Shown piece after piece: positions 49,435 to 56,577 of a stretch of 64,000 nucleotides of DNA. A model generated the notes under the pieces. It ran no database searches and was not told the origin of the DNA. It saw only the letters and a list, made by a program, of their open reading frames with translations. Made by a program: the position numbers and the translations under genes. Position 1 is the stretch's first letter. Each line of letters begins with the position of its first letter. Source of the stretch: Fructobacillus americanaquae (GTDB lineage Bacteria > Bacillota > Bacilli > Lactobacillales > Lactobacillaceae); contig NZ_CP097122.1 in the NCBI RefSeq assembly GCF_024029775.1, positions 1,350,205-1,414,204 on the forward strand, read 5' to 3'.

Positions 49435-49611
49435 ATGGATTATAAAGTTGTTGAAATTTACGAGTTTGCAACATATTCAACGGTAACGCGTGCAGAAACT
49501 ACAGCAAAAAGACTTGGAAGAATTGGTTGGCGTTTGATTAGCACAGTTTACACCGACGATCGTTCAATTGTTTTGTTTTTTGAGAGGAGCGAAAATGATG
49601 AAGAAGATTGA
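49435..49611 (+). CDS. DUF4177-like small protein (58 residues)
   Basis: Begins MDYKVVEIYEFATYSTVTR with a later LGRIGWRLISTV, the pattern of DUF4177-type proteins (KVVE ... GWRL). It starts two bases after the pnuC stop, so it is translated by coupling. Role unknown. Confidence 0.55.
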   Translation: MDYKVVEIYEFATYSTVTRAETTAKRLGRIGWRLISTVYTDDRSIVLFFERSENDEED

Positions 49612-49798
49612 AAAAGTATGGCCTGCATATTTGAAAACTAACCCAAGCGTTATAACGGTTAAGGCGTTAAAGGAATTAATCGCTAAACCTTACAAAAATT
49701 TTAATGAAGCTTATTCAAACCTTCCAATGTTGCTGACAATGGCATTTTACTTGATGACAGCACTGCATGGCCGGTTTGTGTCAGTTTGGAGTAAGTGA
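49595..49798 (+). CDS. Chimeric ORF ending in a copy of the PnuC C-terminus
   Basis: 67 residues. The first about 40 (MMKKIEKVWPAYLKTNPSVIT...) are not recognised; the last 27 (NLPMLLTMAFYLMTALHGRF-VSVWSK) repeat the end of PnuC with only silent and one or two amino-acid changes. Ribosome site GAGGAG at 49582. It is either a fusion product or a remnant left by recombination between two pnuC alleles. Not likely to be a functional transporter. Confidence 0.6.
   Translation: MMKKIEKVWPAYLKTNPSVITVKALKELIAKPYKNFNEAYSNLPMLLTMAFYLMTALHGRFVSVWSK
49720..49797 (+). repeat. Partial duplication of the pnuC 3' end
   Basis: The bases encoding LPMLLTMAFYLMTAL and the following VSVWSK tail occur here and at about 49357-49433. 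Differences fall mostly in third codon positions, so this copy came from another pnuC lineage rather than from a recent local duplication. Confidence 0.75.
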
Positions 49799-49834
49799 CT
49801 ATAAAAAATTAAAATTATAGAAAGGAGTAAGCGT

Positions 49835-51091
49835 GTGGATTTTAATAAATTGTTAGGCGTTAAGGAAAGCTATCAGGCTTCCTACGAACTTGAAAAAATT
49901 ATTTTCGATCAGCAAAAACGTGAAGAGATGTTTCACCGTTTTTTGGCAGAACGTCCGGACCTGTCATACGATTGGTTTACGGAATATTTCCAAGCTGAAC
50001 AGGCTGAACGAAAAGAAAAGAAGCAAGATTTCACACCGGACTCAGTAGTCCAAATTGCAAGCCGTTTAATCGGTACAACAGATTCAAATGCTGACATTTG
50101 TGCAGGGACAGGTGGGCTAACGATTAAGCGGTGGAACGAAAATAAAAACGCCCGTTTCTACTGTGAAGAATTTTCAGACCGAGCAATTCCGTTTTTACTA
50201 TTTAATCTCTCGATTCGTAACATGAATGCGACCGTATGGCACGGCGATAGTTTAAGCCGTGAGTGTTTTGGCATTTATGAACTGACCGAAGGTGATAAAT
50301 TTAGCTCAATCCAAAAAGTGGAAGAAGGGCAATTTACCAAAGCCCAGACAGTCATCATGAATCCACCGTATTCACTCAGATGGAATCCAGATCCGTCATA
50401 TATTGAACAGGATCGCTTCAAAGACTTTGGTGTTCTAGCACCCAAATCAAAAGCAGACTTTGCCTTTTTGCTAGACGGCTATTCAAAGTTAGAAGATGGC
50501 GGAACAATGGCGGTCATATTACCGCACGGGGTGTTGTTTCGTAGTTCGGCTGAAGGAAAAATTCGACAAAAAATCCTAGAAAATAATATGTTAGATGCCA
50601 TGATTGGCCTGCCGGGTAAAATCTTTATCGCCACGGATATTCCGACTGTGATTTTGGTGCTAAAGAAAAACCGCCAGCGCAAAGATTTGTTAGTCATCGA
50701 CGCTAGTAAAGAATTTGAAAAGGGCAAGAATAAAAATATTCTACGTCCCGAAGATATTGACAAAATTGTGCACACGTACGAGAAACGCCAGAGCGTCGAC
50801 AAGTATGCCCAAGTTGTCGAGTTTGATGAAATAGCTGAAAACGATTTTAATCTTAATATTCCTCGATACGTGGACACGTTTGAAGAAGATGAGCCGATTG
50901 ACATTTTGGCAAATTTGCAAGATTTGCGAAAAGTTGACCAAATGATTAAGAAAACAGAGAATGAGATTGCTATACTACTCGACCAACTGGTGGCAACTAA
51001 TTCGATGGAAACGGCTAAAGAATTAGACGAGATTAAAAAATACTACGATGAAAAACTAGGCAGGCAGAAAAAGAAACGCGAACAATTGTAG
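49835..51091 (+). CDS. hsdM: Type I-like DNA methyltransferase M subunit (HsdM), orphan
   Basis: 418 residues, GTG start with AAAGGAG upstream. N-terminal helical domain, then SAM motif DICAGTGGLTIKRW, catalytic NPPY in QTVIMNPPYSLRW and VILPHGVLFRSSAEGKIRQKILE. The C-terminus ends in a coiled coil for contact with S. Together with the next gene it should give site-specific N6-adenine methylation. No hsdR gene is nearby. Confidence 0.88.
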   Translation: MDFNKLLGVKESYQASYELEKIIFDQQKREEMFHRFLAERPDLSYDWFTEYFQAEQAERKEKKQDFTPDSVVQIASRLIGTTDSNADICAGTGGLTIKRWNENKNARFYCEEFSDRAIPFLLFNLSIRNMNATVWHGDSLSRECFGIYELTEGDKFSSIQKVEEGQFTKAQTVIMNPPYSLRWNPDPSYIEQDRFKDFGVLAPKSKADFAFLLDGYSKLEDGGTMAVILPHGVLFRSSAEGKIRQKILENNMLDAMIGLPGKIFIATDIPTVILVLKKNRQRKDLLVIDASKEFEKGKNKNILRPEDIDKIVHTYEKRQSVDKYAQVVEFDEIAENDFNLNIPRYVDTFEEDEPIDILANLQDLRKVDQMIKKTENEIAILLDQLVATNSMETAKELDEIKKYYDEKLGRQKKKREQL

Positions 51092-51102
51092 ATGGAGCTA
51101 TT

Positions 51103-51543
51103 ATGATTGATTTCACTCAGTATGAGAAATTAAAACTTCCGGACGTTGCCGAATTCGAAAGAGGTAAAGCTGGCAAGATATATCCGGCTGGATCAAGCAC
51201 CATTCAAATTAGTGCGACTCGTGGACAAATTGGATTTCTTAAACAAGCTGGCGAAGTTGAAGCTAAGGACGTCGTAATTATTCCGATTGCTGGTGTCGAC
51301 CACTATTATTTGAATGTTGTTTTGCAAAAAAACGTTGCTGACTTTTGCCGAGTGTTCCAGTCTGGTCTTAATATCAAATTTGAAGAGCTGAATAATTTCA
51401 AAGTAGAACTTCATAATTTCGAAACACAACAAGCAATCGCTAGTGCGGTTAAACAACTAAACTTTCAAGCGGAATTAGTGGACCAGCAAATATCAGACAT
51501 GCAACTATTTAAAAGTTACATGTTATCTAAAATGATGATGTAG
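51103..51543 (+). CDS. Single-TRD specificity subunit (HsdS-like)
   Basis: 146 residues: one target-recognition domain (IQISATRGQIGFLKQAGEVEAKDVVIIPIAG ... QKNVADFCRVFQSGLNIKFEELNNFKVELHNFETQQAIASAVKQLN) and one C-terminal helix with conserved QQISDMQLFKSYMLSKMM. Half the size of normal HsdS, so it should dimerise and recognise a symmetrical site. Eleven bases after hsdM. Confidence 0.82.
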   Translation: MIDFTQYEKLKLPDVAEFERGKAGKIYPAGSSTIQISATRGQIGFLKQAGEVEAKDVVIIPIAGVDHYYLNVVLQKNVADFCRVFQSGLNIKFEELNNFKVELHNFETQQAIASAVKQLNFQAELVDQQISDMQLFKSYMLSKMMM

Positions 51544-51551
51544 GAGAGACG

Positions 51552-51977
51552 ATGGCAGCCGATCAAAAGAGCAAGCAAATTGATTTGATTTTTAAAGACT
51601 ACTACTCTGGGACGATTGAAAATCGTGTGAAATTACGTCGGATAGATTTGTCGTTCAATGGTTTGGCTGACGAGAATATAGGCGGAGGGCGAAAACAAAA
51701 CGAACACCCACGAGTTGAAGACAATCGAATTATTAGAGAAGAATCAGATCACGAGATGAACCGGCTAAAGCATAATCTGAAAGTATTGGATATTTTCAAC
51801 GAATCTCTTATCGATTCAGATAAGAAGTTAATGGCTGCACACTATAGCGACCGCAATTACTTAACTTGGTCACAGATTTCGTTTTTGATTAACAGGTCGG
51901 AAAGTATGTGTCACAAAGATTTGAACCGACTAAAGCGGAATTTTGAAAATGAATATTTAAAATTCTATCTCACATGA
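51552..51977 (+). CDS. Late-gene regulator, ArpU/RinA-like
   Basis: 141 residues. The C-terminal part (DKKLMAAHYSDRNYLTWSQISFLINRSESMCHKDLNRLKRNF) has a sigma-like HTH matching phage late transcription regulators. Last gene before the morphogenesis genes, where such regulators usually lie. Confidence 0.7.
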   Translation: MAADQKSKQIDLIFKDYYSGTIENRVKLRRIDLSFNGLADENIGGGRKQNEHPRVEDNRIIREESDHEMNRLKHNLKVLDIFNESLIDSDKKLMAAHYSDRNYLTWSQISFLINRSESMCHKDLNRLKRNFENEYLKFYLT

Positions 51978-51985
51978 TATATAAT
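51974..51985 (+). promoter_or_regulatory. -10 region shared with 52260, before a small HTH gene
   Basis: ATGATATATAAT lies 7 bases before ATG 51992; the same 12 bases recur at 52260-52271. TATC-TCACAT-GATA flanks it as a short inverted repeat. Confidence 0.5.
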
Positions 51986-51991
51986 GATTTT

Positions 51992-52192
51992 ATGAAAAAT
52001 AAAGACATTTACACGAAAATTGAAAAGGTACTGGCAGACGGTTCACGATCGTCTTACCGTATATCACAGCTAACTGATATACCAGCCAACAACATTGACG
52101 CGTTTCGCAAAGGGAAACGGAAAATTGAGAACATGTCGTTAAAAAATGCGATTTTGTTAGCTGACTTATACGACGACGAAGACGGTAGATAA
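51992..52192 (+). CDS. Small HTH-like regulator (66 residues)
   Basis: From ATG 51992: SSYRISQLTDIPANNIDAFRKGKRKIENMSLKNAILLADLYD is an XRE-like HTH. No ribosome site; the -10 element ends about 6 bases upstream, so it may be leaderless. An alternative start at 51974 overlaps that element. A terminator overlaps its stop. Confidence 0.6.
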   Translation: MKNKDIYTKIEKVLADGSRSSYRISQLTDIPANNIDAFRKGKRKIENMSLKNAILLADLYDDEDGR

Positions 52193-52206
52193 TACCGTCT
52201 TTTTTT
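52180..52206 (+). terminator. Terminator behind the small HTH gene
   Basis: AGACGGTA and TACCGTCT arms and seven T residues, overlapping the stop codon. Confidence 0.9.
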
Positions 52207-52248
52207 ATTGAAAAAAATTTATAAAAAAGTTTGCTAAAAAGCTTTACT

Positions 52249-52271
52249 TTATATATCTTATGATATATAAT
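52249..52271 (+). promoter_or_regulatory. Promoter with overlapping palindrome before 52308
   Basis: TTATATATC-TTAT-GATATATAA has perfect 9 bp arms and includes the -10 ATGATATATAAT, the same element as at 51974. AAAGGAAAGAAAGAG serves as ribosome site downstream. Operator for the 66-residue HTH protein is a possibility. Confidence 0.55.
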
Positions 52272-52307
52272 AAATACATAATCTAAAGGAAAGAAAGAGA
52301 AAACGAC

Positions 52308-52658
52308 ATGACAAGCAAGAACTTCAACAAGATTTACAACGATGCAAAAGCAGCAGCCAAGAAGACATTCTACAATCTTTACTTTAAGGAAATCTTGGCA
52401 GCAGGAAACGGACAAGTAAGCAAGGCTGTCGAAGAATTCGAAAACTTCAAAATGCCATCACACCCAAAGTTCTACAACTTGGACAAGATGGAAAACACTT
52501 ACAGCAAGGATGCTAAGTTGGAAGCAAGCCTAGAAGAATTGGAAGCCTACACTCAAGCAAACCGTGGTAACCGCTTGACTGAAGAAGAGTTTGCCATGAT
52601 CGAAGAAGGCTTTACATTCTTGATGGTTAGCCGTGCACGTTTTGGCGCTTTTCAATAA
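52308..52658 (+). CDS. Hypothetical 116-residue phage protein
   Basis: Helical, soluble (FNKIYNDAKAAAKKTFYNLYFKEILAAGNGQVSKAVEEFENFKMPSHPKFYNLDK). Codon use is strongly biased to one codon per residue, as in highly expressed genes. No family recognised. Confidence 0.65.
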   Translation: MTSKNFNKIYNDAKAAAKKTFYNLYFKEILAAGNGQVSKAVEEFENFKMPSHPKFYNLDKMENTYSKDAKLEASLEELEAYTQANRGNRLTEEEFAMIEEGFTFLMVSRARFGAFQ

Positions 52659-52836
52659 GTGTAGTTTTGTTACAGTTTCATTACAGTTTTAGTGTAGTTT
52701 TATGAGAGTTTTGGCCCTAAAAAGTGTGCCAAAATAGTAGTATAGAAATTCTATAAATTTAGGATTTCGTTCAGCGGCCATGTTGCTCCAATCTACCTTT
52801 TTCTTTTAAACTACGCCAAGTCATGGGGCCGCTGTT
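52659..52836 (+). other. Non-coding stretch rich in inverted repeats
   Basis: Contains TTTTGGC/GCCAAAA (52709-52734), TATAGAA/TTCTATA at 52740-52754 and a long-range CAGCGGCC/GGCCGCTG pair (52772-52779 with 52827-52834). No convincing gene. It may be the 5' part of a structured transcript that ends at the tandem hairpins near 53,000. Confidence 0.45.
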
Positions 52837-53010
52837 ATGGACAATCATGGTGATTCGATCGAGTTCAACTCTCGATTTGTTCGTTGGCTGCGGAAACGGC
52901 CAGCTCCTAACGAAATAGTCAGTCTGGAATGGCTGGCAGTACATATAATGACTGTTTCCAATTTGGAAATGGTCATTTTTTATTTGTGGTTGTTTCCAAA
53001 ATGGAAATAG
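52837..53010 (+). CDS. Possible 57-residue protein
   Basis: Begins MDNHGDSIEFNSRFVRW and continues with plausible residues, but there is no good ribosome site (GGGG 12 bases upstream) and the 3' half runs through the tandem hairpins. It may be real or chance. The bases 52859-52875 can also fold as a TCGAG-loop-CTCGA hairpin with TTCAACT in the loop, tRNA T-arm-like, without a complete tRNA. Confidence 0.35.
   Translation: MDNHGDSIEFNSRFVRWLRKRPAPNEIVSLEWLAVHIMTVSNLEMVIFYLWLFPKWK
52947..52981 (+). terminator. Tandem terminator, first copy
   Basis: AATGAC-TGTTTCCA pairs with TGGAAAT-GGTCATT, followed by T residues. Confidence 0.75.
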
Positions 53011-53019
53011 CCACTTTTT
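52986..53019 (+). terminator. Tandem terminator, second copy
   Basis: GTGGT-TGTTTCCA pairs with TGGAAATA-GCCAC, followed by five T residues. It has the same core as the first copy, while the outer arms differ in compensating positions. Confidence 0.75.
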
Positions 53020-53035
53020 ATTTGGAGGAAAACCA

Positions 53036-53221
53036 ATGTACGAAGATAAAGAAACCAGAATGCAACGTCATAAGGAACAGGCAACGGCTGTTAATAAACA
53101 GTTTGCAGCCGTGACAGATGAGAAACCAGAGAAACACGATTATCGGCACGCTAACATGCGGGCAGGATTTCGATACGGTGTGATTAATTACCATAAGCAT
53201 ATGAGGTGGATGGATAAATGA
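53036..53221 (+). CDS. Hypothetical 61-residue phage protein
   Basis: Charged, soluble: MYEDKETRMQRHKEQ followed by HANMRAGFRYGVINYHKH. GGAGGAAAACC precedes the ATG. First gene behind the tandem terminators. No family recognised. Confidence 0.65.
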   Translation: MYEDKETRMQRHKEQATAVNKQFAAVTDEKPEKHDYRHANMRAGFRYGVINYHKHMRWMDK

Positions 53222-53388
53222 TATTAATTTTAATTATGATTGTTCTGGCCTTGTCTTTAATCGAACTACTATTTGATGCTTTCGTGTTGACGTTGGTAAT
53301 TGTCTGGTTATTCTTTGGATTAAAAGTTGCGCTGATTATGTTAGCAGTGATATTGATAGCGGGGTTGTTATTTCATGCCAAGAGTTAA
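53218..53388 (+). CDS. Small membrane protein (56 residues)
   Basis: Almost all hydrophobic, two membrane segments (MILILIMIVLALSLIELL and VALIMLAVILIAGLLF). Overlaps the genes on both sides, so translationally coupled. Role unknown. Confidence 0.55.
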   Translation: MILILIMIVLALSLIELLFDAFVLTLVIVWLFFGLKVALIMLAVILIAGLLFHAKS

Positions 53389-53860
53389 ACGATGTCGAGC
53401 TAATGGGTGCCATGCAATGGTGGCGTATGAGTCACGGTACTGTAAGAGACACCAAGACTTAGCAATGGATGAACCAAAACCTAAGCGTGACTACTCACGA
53501 TACAACCAAGTAACCAGACACAAGGATGAGAACAAGTCAAACCAGTACGCATTCTATCGGACAAGGCAATGGGTACATCTAAGACAACAAGCATTGGAGC
53601 GTGATCATTATGTCTGCCAATACTGCAAGTTGTCTGGTGTTGTGACACCAGCTAAGATTGTTGATCATCTTGTGCCAGTAGAAGCAGACCAAAGACTAGC
53701 AATCAAGCTAGACAATCTAGCTGTTGTCTGTCCGTCATGCCATACCAAGAAGACACATTGGGAACAACGATGGTATGGTACAGGTCAAGACAACACACTA
53801 CGGTCTGTGCGTCCAATCAACGACGTGAAAACAATCAATAAAATGATGAGTGACGTTTAA
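53375..53860 (+). CDS. HNH endonuclease next to the terminase
   Basis: 161 residues. Zinc-binding CQYC ... CPSC, the HNH core IVDHLVPVEADQRLA...LDNLAVVCPSCHTKKT. N-terminal basic part also has Cys/His pairs. In cos phages such HNH proteins cooperate with terminase in packaging-site cleavage; its place just before terS fits. Confidence 0.92.
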   Translation: MPRVKRCRANGCHAMVAYESRYCKRHQDLAMDEPKPKRDYSRYNQVTRHKDENKSNQYAFYRTRQWVHLRQQALERDHYVCQYCKLSGVVTPAKIVDHLVPVEADQRLAIKLDNLAVVCPSCHTKKTHWEQRWYGTGQDNTLRSVRPINDVKTINKMMSDV

Positions 53861-53901
53861 CGTGCCTAACAGGCGTTTTAATCGTTTTTTTATTACGCCG
53901 G

Positions 53902-53907
53902 TATAAT
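53902..53907 (+). promoter_or_regulatory. -10 element before terS
   Basis: TATAAT about 150 bases ahead of the terS ATG and just left of the poly-C tract; no clear -35. Confidence 0.4.
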
Positions 53908-53936
53908 TACACTAAAACGGATTTTAAATTTAAAAT

Positions 53937-54028
53937 ACCCCCCCTAACGTTCGAATAACAAGAGAGCGCTCACATATCGTCATCTTGTGTAAAAGTTCAA
54001 TTTTTAAAATTTTTACCCTAGGGGGGGT
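53937..54028. other. Candidate cos region
   Basis: ACCCCCCCTA (53937-53946) and its exact complement TAGGGGGGGT (54019-54028) flank an AT-rich core with TTCGAA-like motifs on both sides. Location between an HNH gene and terS is where cos sites lie in HNH-type cos phages. The cut position cannot be read from sequence. Confidence 0.45.
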
Positions 54029-54054
54029 CGAACAAATAGAAGGGAGGTCGCGTT

Positions 54055-54504
54055 ATGCCTAAAAAATCGAATAAAGACGTTAACGGTGGGAGGATACGCA
54101 AAGACCCACCTGACTATTTTGGTCGACTTGCAGGAAGTGCTTGGCGAAAAGTTGTCGATTTTTTAAACGACAATAAAGAAATCATTCGAGTTGATAGCGG
54201 ATTAATTGAAATGTATTGTACCCAGTACGAAATCTATCGAAACGCTTACAAACACATCCAAGAAAACGGTGAGGTTCAAGGAATTTATGAATCGGTTCAA
54301 AATGCAGCCGGTGAAGTAATTGAAAAAGACTTCAAAGGCTACAAACGTAATCCAATGACGCAGATTTACTCTGATTCATTGAAGAACTTGACCAACATTG
54401 GGAAAGAACTCGGATTATCGCCGAAAAGCCGGAAAGAACTGTTTGATAACTTGAATGATGGTGATGAGGAAGGTTTAGCGGACATTGTGAGGTTGTTTAA
54501 ATGA
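54055..54504 (+). CDS. terS: Terminase small subunit, P27 family
   Basis: 149 residues; the C-terminal NPMTQIYSDSLKNLTNIGKELGLSPKSRKEL block is the P27-family signature and a basic N-terminus precedes it. GGGAGG precedes the ATG. Recognises the packaging site. Overlaps terL by 4 bases. Confidence 0.92.
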   Translation: MPKKSNKDVNGGRIRKDPPDYFGRLAGSAWRKVVDFLNDNKEIIRVDSGLIEMYCTQYEIYRNAYKHIQENGEVQGIYESVQNAAGEVIEKDFKGYKRNPMTQIYSDSLKNLTNIGKELGLSPKSRKELFDNLNDGDEEGLADIVRLFK

Positions 54505-56390
54505 CAAAGATTGATTTAACTGTCAGCCATGATGTTGATGGTGTTTTTAAACAATTAAATATATCGGAAGTTCGCAGTAAGTATTATGATGAAGGTACAA
54601 AATATGCGCTTGAAGTTCTCGACGGTAAAGAACAGGCCGGCTATTTAATGAAGTTGGCTTGCTTCCGTCACGTTCGCGACTTGCAACGACAAGAACAGGG
54701 TGATTTCCAATTCATTTATGATTTGAAAAAAACGGATCAAATATTAAAGTTTGCTGCCATGTGTCCAAACGTTGACACTGGAGAACCAACAGAACTGATG
54801 CCATGGCAACAGTTTGTTATGACTCAACTAATCGGGTGGCGTGACTTAAATGGTGGTAAACGGTTTAGCCGTGCTATTGTTTCTGTTGCTCGTGGACAAG
54901 GTAAAACATATTTGATGGCCATCTTGATGGCTTATTCATATTTAATTGAAAGTCTTGGTTTAGAAAACCAGGACTTTTTAGTTTCGTCAATCAATTACAA
55001 ACAGACGAAGAAATTATTTGGGTATGTCAGTACCATGTTGAAGTCATTATCGACGTCTTCGTTGTTTAAGAAGTTGGCAGATAGTGTTGAACTTGCCGTC
55101 CAAAGTGACCAGGTAATCATGAAAGGACCAAACAATGTTATTCGAGCAATCAGTCACGAATCTGGTCAATATGATTCGTACCATTTTACAACTGCAATCG
55201 TGGACGAAATTGGCGAAATCACAAGCCGAGAACGAATTAGCAAGATTGTCTCTGGACAAGTTAAGGTCAAAAATCGACAGTTCGTGCAAATCTCTACCGC
55301 CTATCCCAATCCCAATGTGCCATTCCACGATGACCAGCGAATGGTACAACAAGCAATGGAGCAAGATTGGAAACGAGACGCTGATACTTACCTTGGACTT
55401 ATCTGGTCACAAGACAGTCTTGAGGAAACGTTCCGACCCGAAACGTGGAATAAGTCGAACCCATTATTAGGATTACCTAGTCAAAGAGACAATCTTATAA
55501 GTGGACTCACAGATAAAAGAGACTCTGACGCGTTATCTGGTACAATTTCCGACTTTCAAAATAAGAACTTGAACATGTGGTTGCAAGAATCAACAAACGC
55601 TTTCTTGAAACTTGCTGACATTGAACGGTCAATCATTCCAGAAGACGATTTTGATATTGATGGTCGCCAAGTCTACATCGGGTTTGATTACTCGATGTTC
55701 TCTGACAACACCGCCATCGCTTTTGTCTTCCCATACATGAATGAAGGCGATGAAAAGAGTTGGCATATTTACCAGCATAGCTTTATCCCGTGGGAAAAGG
55801 CCGGGTCAATTGAGGCAAAGGAAAAGCAAGACGGTATTGAATACCGACATCTTGAACAGCTTGGCTATTGCACAATCACCAGCCACCCGCAAGGCCTAAT
55901 TAATGATGACCAAGTGTATCAATGGATACGAGAGTTTGTTGAAGACCACAAGTTAGACGTGGTCTTTTTTGGTTACGACGCTTTTGGTATGACGCCAATG
56001 ATTAAACAACTTGATAATGCTAGTTCATGGCCTTTGCTTGCCGTCCGTCAACGGACTAGCGAGCTAAAAGACCCAACAAAGTTCTTGCAGTCGTCGTTAG
56101 TTGAAGGTTCATTAACGCGATTTGATGACAAAATCATGGAAAAGGCGTTAGTTAATGCTCGTGTAGTGGAGGACAAGATTGGTATTCAAGTCGATAAGGC
56201 CAAGGCAACGTTAAAGATTGATGTTGTGGACGCTATTATTGACGCCATGTATCAGGCGATGTATCACTTTGAGAGTTTTTCGCCAATCAATGACCCGAAC
56301 AAAGCCTACGACTACATGACTGATGATGAAAAGAACAAGCGTTTGCTCGAGCAATGGGGGATCCCGGAGGAGTTTTTAACTGATGATTAA
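54501..56390 (+). CDS. terL: Terminase large subunit
   Basis: 629 residues. N-terminal ATPase with Walker A VARGQGKTYLMAI and Walker B TAIVDEIGE; C-terminal RNase H-like nuclease beginning YIGFDYSMFSDNTAIAFVF, then FFGYDAFGMTPM and VDAIIDAMY. The Terminase_1/YmfN-like family. Drives DNA packaging into procapsids. Confidence 0.97.
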   Translation: MTKIDLTVSHDVDGVFKQLNISEVRSKYYDEGTKYALEVLDGKEQAGYLMKLACFRHVRDLQRQEQGDFQFIYDLKKTDQILKFAAMCPNVDTGEPTELMPWQQFVMTQLIGWRDLNGGKRFSRAIVSVARGQGKTYLMAILMAYSYLIESLGLENQDFLVSSINYKQTKKLFGYVSTMLKSLSTSSLFKKLADSVELAVQSDQVIMKGPNNVIRAISHESGQYDSYHFTTAIVDEIGEITSRERISKIVSGQVKVKNRQFVQISTAYPNPNVPFHDDQRMVQQAMEQDWKRDADTYLGLIWSQDSLEETFRPETWNKSNPLLGLPSQRDNLISGLTDKRDSDALSGTISDFQNKNLNMWLQESTNAFLKLADIERSIIPEDDFDIDGRQVYIGFDYSMFSDNTAIAFVFPYMNEGDEKSWHIYQHSFIPWEKAGSIEAKEKQDGIEYRHLEQLGYCTITSHPQGLINDDQVYQWIREFVEDHKLDVVFFGYDAFGMTPMIKQLDNASSWPLLAVRQRTSELKDPTKFLQSSLVEGSLTRFDDKIMEKALVNARVVEDKIGIQVDKAKATLKIDVVDAIIDAMYQAMYHFESFSPINDPNKAYDYMTDDEKNKRLLEQWGIPEEFLTDD

Positions 56391-56577
56391 ACAACTATTA
56401 GCCCTGTTATGGGGCTTTTTTGATGCTATTTTTTTCTTAATTTCGCTGATTTTTGCTAATTTATTTGCCTATTCCTTTGGAATCCGTTGGTTTTGGTTGT
56501 CATTAGCAATCACGGCCTTTGTTATCGCGCTGGCAAGTGAAATGCCGGCGCTATCAAATAAAGGAGGTAAAAGTTAA
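56383..56577 (+). CDS. Small membrane protein (64 residues)
   Basis: Two hydrophobic segments, short basic C-terminal tail. Between terL and portal, where many phages of lactic acid bacteria have a DUF1056-like small membrane protein. Overlaps terL. Confidence 0.65.
   Translation: MIKQLLALLWGFFDAIFFLISLIFANLFAYSFGIRWFWLSLAITAFVIALASEMPALSNKGGKS

Noticed and set aside
52859..52883. tRNA-like T-arm (TCGAG, TTCAACT loop, CTCGA)
   Set aside because: Geometry and loop match a T-arm, but no matching 5' acceptor strand, D-arm or anticodon arm is found upstream, so no tRNA gene is called.
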